This document shows, one piece after another, positions 28,753-37,239 of a stretch of DNA of 64,000 nt. How positions within the stretch are numbered: the first letter of the stretch is position 1; every line of letters starts with the position of its first letter. Source of the DNA: Arthrobacter humicola (GTDB lineage Bacteria > Actinomycetota > Actinomycetes > Actinomycetales > Micrococcaceae); assembly GCF_022803015.1 (NCBI RefSeq), contig NZ_JAFKON010000007.1, positions 186,001 through 250,000 on the forward strand, read 5' to 3'. The position numbers and the translations under genes are program-made. The notes beneath the pieces were generated by a model that was not told where the DNA came from, ran no database searches, and saw only the letters and a program-made list of their open reading frames with translations.

Positions 28753-29426
28753 CGGAGACGCCCCTCGCGGACCGGCCGGAAGCCGACGGCCCGGGCCCGC
28801 GGCTTGTCCTGGCCACCCACAACAAAGGCAAGCTCCGGGAACTCCGTGAGCTGCTCCGCGGCCAGGTTCCCGGGCTCGACGTCGACACGCAGGTGGTGGA
28901 CGCCGGCGCCGTCGGTGCCCCCGACGTCGCCGAGACCGGCGTAACCTTCGCCGAAAACTCGCTGCTCAAGGCCCGGGCGGTGGCCGAGGCCACGGGGCTC
29001 GTGGCGATCGCCGACGACTCCGGACTGGCCGTGGACGTCCTCGGCGGCGCGCCCGGGATATTCTCGGCGCGCTGGTCCGGCCGGCACGGCGACGACGCCG
29101 CGAACCTGCAGCTGCTGCTCGCCCAGCTGGCCGACGTGCCGGACGGGTACCGCGGGGCCGCGTTCGTCTGCGCGGCAGCGCTGGCGGTGCCCGGGTCCTC
29201 GCCCGACGGCAGCCGGGAAGTCGTGGAATACGGGCAGCTGGAAGGGACACTCCTGCGGGAGCCGCGCGGGGAGGGCGGCTTCGGCTATGACCCCGTCCTG
29301 CAGCCGAACGGGCTGGAACGCAGCTGCGCCGAGCTCAGTTCCGAGGAGAAGAACGCCATCAGCCACCGGGGCCATGCGTTCCGGGCGCTCCTGCCGGCCA
29401 TCGTCGAGGCCCTGGCCGGGAAGTAG
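28749..29426 (+). CDS. rdgB: XTP/dITP diphosphatase (RdgB/HAM1)
   Basis: This 225-residue house-cleaning enzyme hydrolyses deaminated purine triphosphates (dITP, XTP) before they enter DNA or RNA. Signatures are [57 protein letters not shown] and [13 protein letters not shown], then [11 protein letters not shown] short acidic N-terminal extension precedes the domain. The GTG start lies in the overlap with rph, and a strong terminator follows. Confidence 0.96.
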   Translation: MTETPLADRPEADGPGPRLVLATHNKGKLRELRELLRGQVPGLDVDTQVVDAGAVGAPDVAETGVTFAENSLLKARAVAEATGLVAIADDSGLAVDVLGGAPGIFSARWSGRHGDDAANLQLLLAQLADVPDGYRGAAFVCAAALAVPGSSPDGSREVVEYGQLEGTLLREPRGEGGFGYDPVLQPNGLERSCAELSSEEKNAISHRGHAFRALLPAIVEALAGK

Positions 29427-29449
29427 CCTGCCCGGCCAGGCTCAGGACG

Positions 29450-29484
29450 AAGGAAGGCGCCCCACACGGTGGGGCGCCTTCCTT
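29450..29484. terminator. Bidirectional terminator after rdgB
   Basis: A 15-bp perfect stem (29450-29464 with 29470-29484) closes the loop CACGG. The plus-strand side is followed by GTTATC. It separates the convergent rdgB and DedA genes. Confidence 0.88.
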
Positions 29485-29514
29485 GTTATCTGCTGCGTTT
29501 ACTGCGGCAGTGCG

Positions 29515-30282
29515 CTACGGGGTCCGGCGCTCTTCTTCGGGCTCATGCTCTTCGATGAATTCGTCCACGGCGTCCGTGCCGTACTTCTCGGCCTGGCGCC
29601 TGGCGATGGCGCCCCGTATGACCTCGATGGCGATCGGGATCACGGAGACCAGCACGATGGCGATGAAGATGATGTCCAGGTTGTCCTTGACCCACGGCAC
29701 TTTGTCCCCGAGCAGGTAACCCAGGAGCGTGACGCCGCCGCCCCACAGCACCGCGCCGATCACGTTGTAGGTGAAGAATTTGCGTTTGCTCATCTGCGCA
29801 ACGCCCACGATCACCGGGACGAAGGTGCGGATGATCGGAACGAACCGGGCCAGGATCAGGGCCTTGCCGCCGTGCTTTTCGAAGAACGCATGCGCACTAT
29901 CCACGTTTTCACGCTTGAACAGCTTGGAGTTGGGCCTGTTGAACAGGGCAGGTCCCGCCTTGGACCCAATCAGGTAGCCCACCTGGTTGCCGATGATCGC
30001 GGCGACGATGATGAGCGCGGTCAGGACCCAGATGTTGACCTGGATGGTGCCGGTGGCCACGAGCAGCCCGGCAGTGAACAGCATGGAGTCCCCAGGCAGG
30101 AAGAATCCGATCAGCAGCCCGGTCTCGGCAAAGATGATGCCGCAGACCAGCAGGACCACCCACGGCGCAAAGGCCGGATTCGCCAGGAAAACCTGGGGGT
30201 TGAGCCAGTCCGGCAGGAAGGAGGCCAGGTGCGGCTGGACGGGGCCGGCGCCGCCAAGGGCGGACACGGCGAGGTCGCTCAT
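29515..30282 (-). CDS. DedA family membrane protein
   Basis: The 255-residue integral membrane protein belongs to the DedA/VTT family, thought to move or flip phospholipid carriers such as undecaprenyl phosphate and to support membrane homeostasis. Characteristic pieces are FAETGLLIGFFLPGDSMLF, GNQVGYLIGSKAGPALF, HGGKALILARFVPIIRTFVP and the central LWGGGVTLLGYLLGDK. The ATG at 30282 is chosen; a GTG at 30297 would add five residues. It ends in an acidic tail. Confidence 0.93.
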   Translation of the reverse strand: MSDLAVSALGGAGPVQPHLASFLPDWLNPQVFLANPAFAPWVVLLVCGIIFAETGLLIGFFLPGDSMLFTAGLLVATGTIQVNIWVLTALIIVAAIIGNQVGYLIGSKAGPALFNRPNSKLFKRENVDSAHAFFEKHGGKALILARFVPIIRTFVPVIVGVAQMSKRKFFTYNVIGAVLWGGGVTLLGYLLGDKVPWVKDNLDIIFIAIVLVSVIPIAIEVIRGAIARRQAEKYGTDAVDEFIEEHEPEEERRTP

Positions 30283-30397
30283 TGCTAGTACGTTCACCTG
30301 TTAAGGGTACTTGACGGCAGGCTGCAGGCCCGGGGGCCCAGCCCCGGGGACCGTTCCCGGTGCGGGAGGATCCGTCCGCGGGCGGTAAAGTTGGGCC

Positions 30398-31414
30398 GTG
30401 ACTTTGGACTTTACGGCGATCGACTTTGAGACCGCGAACGGCTTCCGCGGTTCACCGTGCGCTGTTGGCCTGAGCAAGGTCCGCGGCGGCGTCGTCGTTG
30501 AGGAAGCCTCCTGGCTCATGCGGCCACCGGAAAACCATGACACCTTCGACCACCACAACGTCCGGATCCACGGCATCCGGCCGGACCAGGTGGCGGGACT
30601 GCCGCGGTTCGGGGAGCTGTTCCCGGAGATCGGCGCGTTCATCGGCGGCGACGTGCTGGCGGCCCACAATGCAGGGTTCGATCTCGGTGTGATCCGCTCC
30701 GGCCTGGAGGTCTCCGGGATGGCCGGACCCGCGTACGACTACGTCTGCACAGTGATACTGTCCCGGCGCTGCTACTCCCTGGTGTCCAATTCGCTGCCGT
30801 ACGCCGCCGAAGAGGCCGGGGTCCCGCTGATCAACCACCACGATGCCGCCGAGGACGCCCGGGCCTGTGCCGGCATCCTGATCGACATCGCCGCCCGCAA
30901 CGGGGCAGCTAGCATCGCGGAACTCTACCTGTCCCTCGGCCTGACGGTGTCCCACCAGCCGGCGTTCGACCCCCGGCGCGACCCGCTGTCCAAGGCCACC
31001 CTGGCCGCAATGGAGGCGCTCGCCGGGGGAACCGCCGGTTCGGCCCCGGGCCGGCGCTTCGTGGCCGGGTGGCCGGAGGAAGGCCCCAACCCGACACCCA
31101 ACGCCGCCGCCAGCCCCGACCACCCACTGTTCGGCCAGACCGTGGTGTTCACCGGCGAACTGGCAATTCCCCGCCCCGAAGCAAAGGTCCGTTCCGCAGA
31201 GCTTGGCGCCAGGCCTGAAAGCCGGGTGACAGCCCGTACTACCGTTCTGGTGGTGGGCGACGGGTTTGTGGCCGCGGACCTGCGCTCCGGCCGGTTGACC
31301 GGCAAGGCGCGCCGCGTCCTGGAACTGCACGAACGCGGGCAGCGGATCGAGGTCCTGTCCGAGGGCGAATTCCTCCAGATGGTCGGCGGACATCTGGCTG
31401 CCGCACCTGCCTGA
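30398..31414 (+). CDS. DEDDh 3'-5' exonuclease with C-terminal BRCT domain
   Basis: The first 175 residues are a DnaQ-type DEDDh exonuclease: FTAIDFETANG (Asp-x-Glu), AHNAGFDLGVI (Asp), and HHDAAEDARA (His and Asp). After a Pro/Ala-rich linker, about residues 240-330 form a BRCT domain beginning HPLFGQTVVFTGEL and ending VLSEGEFLQMV. Arthrobacter and relatives carry such proteins outside DNA polymerase III; they are thought to process DNA ends in repair. The start is GTG at 30398. The enzyme is monocistronic. Confidence 0.9.
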   Translation: MTLDFTAIDFETANGFRGSPCAVGLSKVRGGVVVEEASWLMRPPENHDTFDHHNVRIHGIRPDQVAGLPRFGELFPEIGAFIGGDVLAAHNAGFDLGVIRSGLEVSGMAGPAYDYVCTVILSRRCYSLVSNSLPYAAEEAGVPLINHHDAAEDARACAGILIDIAARNGAASIAELYLSLGLTVSHQPAFDPRRDPLSKATLAAMEALAGGTAGSAPGRRFVAGWPEEGPNPTPNAAASPDHPLFGQTVVFTGELAIPRPEAKVRSAELGARPESRVTARTTVLVVGDGFVAADLRSGRLTGKARRVLELHERGQRIEVLSEGEFLQMVGGHLAAAPA

Positions 31415-31522
31415 CCCGGCCCTGCCTGACCCGGCCCTGACTGTCCGGGTTCTGCCTGACCCTGCGGTCACACGGCGCAACAATCATTCCTCCCACGGCG
31501 CGCCCGCTCGTAGCCTTGGCGG

Positions 31523-32128
31523 ATGAGCAAACCCACGGATGCACAGGTCCCCACAGCGCCGGCCAAGTCAGCGCCGTCGGCGTCAATGCCAGCGGACTCG
31601 GCGTCGTCGGCGCCCGCGAAGTCAGCACCGGCGACGCGCGGAATTGACTGGCATCGGGTGTTCGCGTTTCCGAACCCGGTGAATGAGTACGCCGCCCGCA
31701 TCACCGCGGCCCTGGTGGTGGCGCTGTCCGCCGTGACCCTGCTGACCGGTTTCGGGTGGGGGCTCGCCGTCATCGCGGCCGGTTTCTGGCTGCGCGTGCT
31801 GTTCGGTCCCCGGATCTCGCCCCTGGCCCAGCTCTCGGTCAAGGTCCTGACGCCCTGGCTCGGGCGGACCCGTCTTGTCCCCGGTCCGCCCAAGCGGTTC
31901 GCCCAGGGCATCGGCGCTGCCGTGTCGACGGCGTCGGCGGTGCTGCTGGCCGCCGGCCTCGCGCCGGCGGCGTGGGTGCTGCTCGCCGTGCTGATCACCG
32001 CCGCGTCCCTTGAGGCGTTCGCCGGGTTCTGCCTCGGCTGCACCATTTTCGGCTTCCTGCAGCGCCGCGGGCTCATCCCCGAGGACGTCTGCGAAGCCTG
32101 CAACAACATATCGCTCCGCGGCGCCTAG
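31523..32128 (+). CDS. DUF4395 membrane protein
   Basis: The 201-residue protein has a Ser/Ala/Pro-rich N terminus of about 40 residues (two near-identical APAKSAP repeats) and then a DUF4395 domain: FAFPNPVNEYAARITAA, several hydrophobic helices, and the conserved Cys pair in GFCLGCTIFGFL. The CxxC-like pair suggests a redox or metal role in the membrane, though none is demonstrated. It directly precedes the CATGTCC repeat array. Confidence 0.88.
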   Translation: MSKPTDAQVPTAPAKSAPSASMPADSASSAPAKSAPATRGIDWHRVFAFPNPVNEYAARITAALVVALSAVTLLTGFGWGLAVIAAGFWLRVLFGPRISPLAQLSVKVLTPWLGRTRLVPGPPKRFAQGIGAAVSTASAVLLAAGLAPAAWVLLAVLITAASLEAFAGFCLGCTIFGFLQRRGLIPEDVCEACNNISLRGA

Positions 32129-32174
32129 GATCCGGGACGCTTAGGTCCGCGGCGCCTGGGTTCCGCCGAAGCGG

Positions 32175-32620
32175 CCGCCAGGGCTGGGCATGTCCTTGGG
32201 TGCGCTGCCGCCAGGGGACACGTCCTCCGGAGGCTCTGACGGGTGGACATAGTGGCAATATGTCCAGTCCCCGCCGCCGGAAATGGGCATGTCCTGAGGA
32301 TGCCGCGGCCTGGGGATGGACATGTCCTTCGAGCCATGGGGCGACCGGACATGTCCCTGGGTGCGCTGCCGTCAGGGGCGGAAATGTCCTCCGGAGGCTC
32401 TGACGGGTGAACATGGTGGCAATATGTCCAGTCCCCGCCGCCGGAGATGGGCATGTCCTGAGGATGCCGCGGCCAGGGCTGGGCATGTCCTCTGGAGGCT
32501 CTGACGGGTGGACATAGTGGCACTATGCCCATTCCCCGCCGCCGGAAATGGGCATGTCCTGAGGATGCCGCGGCCAGGGATGGGCATGTCCTTCGCGGCG
32601 GGGCGGTACGGGGCATGTCC
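32175..32620. repeat. CATGTCC repeat array, no gene
   Basis: This roughly 450-bp part of the 600-bp gap between DUF4395 and the ADP-ribosylglycohydrolase is made of two interleaved repeat units. The longer unit, about 100 bp, begins GGAGGCTCTGACGGG at 32229, 32393 and 32494. The shorter unit, about 40 bp, with TTGGGTGCGCTGCCGCC or a close variant, is at 32189-32228 and 32350-32392. The word CATGTCC occurs nine times (32189, 32288, 32321, 32350, 32452, 32484, 32553, 32585, 32614), with five one- or two-base variants. Two copies form the perfect palindrome GGACATGTCC (32318-32327, 32347-32356). Each long unit also holds a small hairpin GGACATA-N7-TATGTCC or a degraded copy. Minus-strand ORFs here are repeat artefacts. 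The remaining bases, 32129-32174 and 32621-32728, hold nothing I recognise. Confidence 0.9.
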
Positions 32621-32728
32621 CGCGGACAAGCCGGGCCGCGGCTTCCGGACGCAGCTGGCTGCGTTGCGCAAATGCCGGAGACTCGAGACCTGGCGTTCAC
32701 TGGCCCGGCCGAGTGTTGGCCGCCGAAG

Positions 32729-33913
32729 CTATGAGCCAGTGACGGCGGTCAGCTTCGAGGCCATGCCCCGGATGACCTCCGGCGCCTGCAGCGCCGCCAG
32801 CCAGTCTGCCGGCAGGCACCGCTCGCCGTAGAACGCGCCCAGGATGTTCCCGGCGATCGACGCCGTCGAATCGCTGTCCCCGCTGTGGTTCACCGCCACC
32901 GCGATCGCGGCACGGAAATGCGTCTGGGCGGGGTCGGTCCCGGCAGCGTCCGCAGTCCCGGTGTCCGCCGTCCCCGTTCCTGTCCCGGTTCCCGGGGCTG
33001 TGGCCAGCACGGCGTACAGCGCGACGGCGAGGGCTTCCTCGGCCACCCACCCCTCGCCGAGTTCGCCAACCAGGTCCTCGGGGCTGAGCACGTCTCCGCC
33101 GCCGGGCAGGTTTCCGGCCAACCGCAGGGCCGCCTGCAGCCGCGCCACCACCTCCGGATCCGGATTTTCGCCCTTGCGCAGGATGCCGCCGAGCAGCTGC
33201 CCGAGGGCGGATTCCGCCGCTTCGCGCAGCCCGTGGCCGGAGGACAGGGCATGGATGAGAAGGCTGAAAACTCCGGCGCTCTGCCGTGCCGCGGGGTGGC
33301 CATGCGTCAGGGACGCGGCATCGGCGCTGAGCTTATAGACCGTTTCCGCTTCGAGGTGGGGGATCAGGCCGAAAGGCGCCGACCGCATCACGGTGCCGCA
33401 GCCCTTCGAATCCGGATTGACCGGGCGCTTCACGGTACCCATCTCGCCCGTGGCCAGTCCGCTCAGGCACGCGTTGCCGGGCGAGCGCCGGCTCTTCAGG
33501 ACATCCTGGGCATCGATCCAGCGCGGCGGCTGGAACGGGGCCGACGCCGGCACGGCGACGCCCTGGGTGCCCAGCCAGCGCAGGTACGCGAGCCACAAGC
33601 ACGCGTTGATGTCCGCCGCCACGCCGTCGTTGGCCCATTCCAGCGCCTCGAGGAGGCCGTCGGCGGTGTACAGCGTCATTTGCGTGTCGTCCGAAAACGG
33701 GCTGCCGGCGTCGAGCGCGGAAAAATCCTGCAGGCCCGCGGGGCCGAACCGGGCGCGGATGGCGGAAATGCTGTCGAACTCGACGGCGTAGCCCAGCGAA
33801 TCTCCGAGCGCGCCGCCCAGCAGGCAGCCGTGGATGCGCGAGCCGTGGGCAGGGGAGTGTGGCTGGCCGGGTGATGGGGCGGGTGCGGGGCTGGTCCCGG
33901 GCTCGGTGCTCAT
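32729..33913 (-). CDS. ADP-ribosylglycohydrolase family protein
   Basis: The 394-residue protein has the DraG-type fold with its metal-binding signatures GALGDSLGYAVEF, SPFSDDTQMTLYT and the C-terminal HSGDSDSTASIAGNILGA. Members release ADP-ribose from modified arginine or DNA, or reverse such marks on enzymes. The specific substrate is unknown. An Asp/Thr/Gly low-complexity stretch with short GTGT repeats lies at about residue 310. The ATG at 33913 is chosen over an upstream start that would add 73 non-conserved residues. Confidence 0.92.
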   Translation of the reverse strand: MSTEPGTSPAPAPSPGQPHSPAHGSRIHGCLLGGALGDSLGYAVEFDSISAIRARFGPAGLQDFSALDAGSPFSDDTQMTLYTADGLLEALEWANDGVAADINACLWLAYLRWLGTQGVAVPASAPFQPPRWIDAQDVLKSRRSPGNACLSGLATGEMGTVKRPVNPDSKGCGTVMRSAPFGLIPHLEAETVYKLSADAASLTHGHPAARQSAGVFSLLIHALSSGHGLREAAESALGQLLGGILRKGENPDPEVVARLQAALRLAGNLPGGGDVLSPEDLVGELGEGWVAEEALAVALYAVLATAPGTGTGTGTADTGTADAAGTDPAQTHFRAAIAVAVNHSGDSDSTASIAGNILGAFYGERCLPADWLAALQAPEVIRGMASKLTAVTGS

Positions 33914-34097
33914 GCCCTCAAATTTACCCGGCGCTGCACCGCACCCCGCAATGCCGGCGCCCGCCGGGGACTTAGCGCCGCCGCCTGGGTGCCGGGCGGC
34001 GGCGGATGCGGAAGGCCGGTAGGGTGCTGGTAGGACCCGTCCAGCGGTCAGACGAGGCAACCGCCGGCGCCGTACCGCCGGGCAGCGGAGGAAACGA

Positions 34098-34454
34098 ATG
34101 CGCGAACCAGCGTGGCGGAAGACCGGGACCACCCCCGACTACAGGTTCTCCCTGGCCAACGAGCGGACGTTCCTGGCCTGGATCCGCACGTCCCTGGCCC
34201 TGATTGCCGGAGCCCTGGCGATCGACCAGCTGGCCCCGGAGATCGCGCCCGGCCCCGTGCGGATCGTGTTGTGCGTCATCCTCGCGTTCCTGGGCGCGGG
34301 CCTGGCCGCCCTGTCCTACCACCGGTGGGGTCTCATGGAGGCTGCCATGCGGAACAACAGGGAGTTGCCGTTCTCCGCAGTGATGCTGGTGATGACCATC
34401 GGCGTTGCGGCTGCGGCCCTGGTGTTCGCGGTCCTGATCCTGGTGGCGAGGTGA
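34098..34454 (+). CDS. DUF202 membrane protein, YidH-like
   Basis: The 118-residue protein begins with the DUF202 signature DYRFSLANERTFLAWIRTSL, then three hydrophobic helices. Such small membrane proteins occur with phosphate or metal transporters and as accessory domains (for example YidH, and the C-terminal region of VTC complexes), but no general function is established. The ATG has an excellent GGAG site. It overlaps a second DUF202 gene by 4 bp. Confidence 0.9.
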   Translation: MREPAWRKTGTTPDYRFSLANERTFLAWIRTSLALIAGALAIDQLAPEIAPGPVRIVLCVILAFLGAGLAALSYHRWGLMEAAMRNNRELPFSAVMLVMTIGVAAAALVFAVLILVAR

Positions 34455-34792
34455 AACCGGCTGCGGTCAGGGACCCTGGGCTGCAGCCCGAGCGGACCTC
34501 CCTGGCCTGGCGCCGGACGTTGCTGGCCCTCATCGTGGCGGACCTGCTGGTCTGGCGCAGCTGGGCGCTCGCAGGGTCCCGGGGCGGCGCTGCGGGTCCT
34601 GTTGATTTCCTTGGCCTCTGCGCGCTGGCCGCTATGGCCGCGACGCTGGTCCTGGGTGTGTGCGTGCTGGTCCGCGGGCGCGAGCTCCGGCGGTCCAACG
34701 CTGCACCGCCGGCGCCGCTGCTGCGCTGGGCCGCCGCCGCCGTCGTGGTCCTGGCCGCCAGCGCCGTGGCCGCGGTCGCCCTGGGGCACTGA
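34451..34792 (+). CDS. DUF202 membrane protein, second copy
   Basis: This 113-residue paralogue also carries the DUF202 core (LQPERTSLAWRRTLLALIVADLLVWRSW) and three membrane helices. It starts at a GTG within the stop codon of the first copy, so the pair is likely to form a heteromeric membrane unit. Function unknown. Confidence 0.88.
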   Translation: MKPAAVRDPGLQPERTSLAWRRTLLALIVADLLVWRSWALAGSRGGAAGPVDFLGLCALAAMAATLVLGVCVLVRGRELRRSNAAPPAPLLRWAAAAVVVLAASAVAAVALGH

Positions 34793-34970
34793 GCGGCGGG
34801 CCGGAACGGGCACCCAGCCGGTATCCAGCCAACATCCAGATTGCGCTGGCAGACTGCTGGCGGACCCATTCTCCAGGCGGCCGTGGCCGCCCCGGATCAC
34901 GAACCCGGCGGCGGTCCAGCGACGCCGCAACTGCAGCCCTGGGCGCGCCGCCAGCAAAGGAATCCTGACC

Positions 34971-35975
34971 ATGACCCTGCTTGTGCCAGCCCCCGACGCC
35001 GTTGACGTCCAGCCGCCGGCCGCCAGCGACGTTCCGCCCCGGCCCGGGCTCGTGGCCCGGCTGTCCGCCGAGGCCCTGGGGACCCTGATCGTCGTGGTTG
35101 CGGGCCTGGGTGTGCCGCTCTTCACCATTCCGCAGTCGAGCCCGCTGCCCGCCGCCCTGGCCGCCGGCCTGGCCCTGACGGCGGCGATGCTCGCCGTCGG
35201 TTACGTCTCCGGCGGCCACTTCAACCCCGCCGTCACCGTGGGCAACGCCATCGCCGGCCGGATCCGGCTTGCCGACGCCGCCGCCTACATCGGCGCGCAG
35301 CTGGTGGGCGCCGTGCTCGGGGCCGTCGCCCTGTACGGCGTGCTGCGCACCGTGCCGACCATCAACGACTCCCAAGGCGCATTCGCCACCGTGGCCGCGG
35401 GATTCGGCGAGCACTCGATCATCCAGGTGCCCATGGCAGGCGTCCTGCTCGTGGAGGTCCTCGGCACGGCACTGCTCGTGGCCATCTTCCTTGCCACGAC
35501 CGCCCGCCGGAATCCGTCCAGGGCGGCTGCGCCCTTCGCGGTCGGCCTGACGACGGCGATGCTCCTGCAGTTGGGCCAGGCCCTGGGCAATGTGCCGTTC
35601 AACCCGGCCCGGGCAACGGCGTCGGCCATCTTCAGCGGCCCGGACGCGCTCGGGCAGCTGTGGCTGTTCTGGGTGGCACCGGTGGTCGGTGCGGCCATCG
35701 CCGGGCTGGTATGCCGCGGCTTCGTCCAGTCGGCCCGGACCAGTGACCCGGCCACTGCCGCGGTCACCGGCCAGCCCACCGCCCAGACCGCCGGCCAGTC
35801 CGACGGAAGGCCCGCCGCCCAGTCCGACGGAGAGCTCACGGAAGCCGATGCGGATGGCGCCGATTTCGATGACGCTGGGCTGGCCGGCGTCACCGCCGCC
35901 ACCGCTTCTGCTTCGGCCGCCCCCGCCGGCAACGACGAGGCCCGCAGCTTCTTCGACCGCAAGGGCGGGAAGTAG
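34971..35975 (+). CDS. Aquaporin (MIP family channel)
   Basis: The 334-residue channel protein has both pore-forming NPA motifs: GGHFNPAVT (Asn85-Pro-Ala) and VPFNPARAT (Asn211-Pro-Ala-Arg214). Six membrane helices surround them. The C-terminal 65 or so residues form an unusual hydrophilic Ala/Asp/Gln-rich tail ending in FFDRKGGK. The sequence looks closer to water-selective AqpZ-type channels than to glycerol facilitators, which is inferred from the NPAR motif and length. It is preceded by about 180 bp without a gene. Confidence 0.92.
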   Translation: MTLLVPAPDAVDVQPPAASDVPPRPGLVARLSAEALGTLIVVVAGLGVPLFTIPQSSPLPAALAAGLALTAAMLAVGYVSGGHFNPAVTVGNAIAGRIRLADAAAYIGAQLVGAVLGAVALYGVLRTVPTINDSQGAFATVAAGFGEHSIIQVPMAGVLLVEVLGTALLVAIFLATTARRNPSRAAAPFAVGLTTAMLLQLGQALGNVPFNPARATASAIFSGPDALGQLWLFWVAPVVGAAIAGLVCRGFVQSARTSDPATAAVTGQPTAQTAGQSDGRPAAQSDGELTEADADGADFDDAGLAGVTAATASASAAPAGNDEARSFFDRKGGK

Positions 35976-36057
35976 CCACTGCTGACCACTTTTAACCTCC
36001 GTCACACCTCCGGGGTGGTGGCGCAAGAGTGTCGGTGGCAGCCGATACCGTAGGAAT

Positions 36058-37239
36058 ATGCGGTTATTGCACACCTCCGACTGGCACTTGGGCCGGTCCT
36101 TCCACGGCATCGGTATGCTGGATGCCCAGCGCGCCTTCATCGACCAGCTTGTGGCCTTTGTCCGGGATGAGAGCGTCGACGTCGTCCTCATCGCCGGGGA
36201 CGTCTATGACCGCGCACTGCCGGGCGTCGACGTCGTCGGCCTGCTGGATGACGCCCTGGTGCGCCTCACCGGGGCCGGCGCCGAAGTTGTGTTGACCAGC
36301 GGCAACCACGACTCCGCTATCAGGCTGGGGTTCGCGTCGCGGCTGCTCGAGCGCGGGGGAGTGCATTTGCGCACACGGCTGAATGAACTGGACGTTCCCG
36401 TTCTCTTTCCGCTCGGGGACGATGCCGGGAATGAGGCAGCGCCGGTGCTCGCCATCTACGGGATCCCCTGGCTGGAGCCCCGGCTGGTCGCCGAGCAGCT
36501 GGGCGTCGAGACCGCGAGCCACTTCGAGGTCACCCGCGCCGCCACCGAACGGATCCGTGCCGACGTGCGGCAGCGGAGTCAGACCCGGACCGTCCATTCG
36601 GTGGTGCTGGCGCACACCTTCGCCAGCGGCGGCATCAGCTCCGACAGCGAACGGGATCTGAGCATCGGCGGCGTCGGCGCGGTCCCGCTGGATCTCTTCG
36701 ACGGCTTTGGCTACACCGCGTTGGGCCACCTGCACGGCAGGCAGGAGCTCTCGCCGGCAGTGCGCTACTCCGGCTCGCCGCTCGCGTATTCGTTCTCGGA
36801 GGCGAAGCACAGGAAGGGCAGCTGGCTCGTGGAGGTCGACGCCGAGGGGATCGGCGGCGTGCGCGAGGTGCTGTGGGATGCGCCCCGGACCCTCGCCGTG
36901 CTCCGCGGGAAGCTGGATGAGCTTCTGGAGTCGGAGGACTTCGCGTGGGCCGAGACTGCGTATTGCCAGATCACGCTGACTGACGAGGCCCGCCCGGCCC
37001 AGGCGATGGACCGCCTGCGGGCACGGTTCCCCGACACCCTGGTGCTCGGCTTCGATCCCGATGGTCCCGGCGCGGCGCCCAAAGCCAGCTACAGCAGCCG
37101 GCTGGCCGAAGCCGAGGACGACCTCTCCGTCTGCTGCGGATTCCTCGAGCACGTCCGGGGCAGGCCGGCTTCCGACGCCGAAGCCGCAGTCCTCGCCGAG
37201 GCGCTCGACGTCGTGCGCCTGGAAGGAGCGTCCCTGTGA
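36058..37239 (+). CDS. sbcD: Exonuclease SbcD (Mre11-like)
   Basis: SbcD is the nuclease subunit of the SbcCD complex, which cuts hairpins and palindromes and processes double-strand breaks. The 393-residue protein has the phosphoesterase motifs LLHTSDWHLGRSF, IAGDVYDRA, SGNHDSAIR, LAHTFASGG and LGHLHGRQ in the expected order, followed by the C-terminal capping domain. It overlaps sbcC by 4 bp. Confidence 0.97.
   Translation: MRLLHTSDWHLGRSFHGIGMLDAQRAFIDQLVAFVRDESVDVVLIAGDVYDRALPGVDVVGLLDDALVRLTGAGAEVVLTSGNHDSAIRLGFASRLLERGGVHLRTRLNELDVPVLFPLGDDAGNEAAPVLAIYGIPWLEPRLVAEQLGVETASHFEVTRAATERIRADVRQRSQTRTVHSVVLAHTFASGGISSDSERDLSIGGVGAVPLDLFDGFGYTALGHLHGRQELSPAVRYSGSPLAYSFSEAKHRKGSWLVEVDAEGIGGVREVLWDAPRTLAVLRGKLDELLESEDFAWAETAYCQITLTDEARPAQAMDRLRARFPDTLVLGFDPDGPGAAPKASYSSRLAEAEDDLSVCCGFLEHVRGRPASDAEAAVLAEALDVVRLEGASL

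Noticed and set aside
32318..32356. GGACATGTCC as a eukaryotic-type transcription factor site
   Set aside because: The likeness to the p53 half-site RRRCWWGYYY is a coincidence in bacterial DNA.
32175..32620. CRISPR array
   Set aside because: Spacing is irregular, repeats are of mixed length with the variable part also repeated, and no cas gene is present.
32073..32700. Minus-strand ORFs in the repeat array, up to 191 residues, with repeated peptide words
   Set aside because: The repetition is the DNA repeat itself. Two different frames stay open across the same DNA, which is expected for GC-rich noncoding sequence, and no ribosome binding site or conserved domain is visible.
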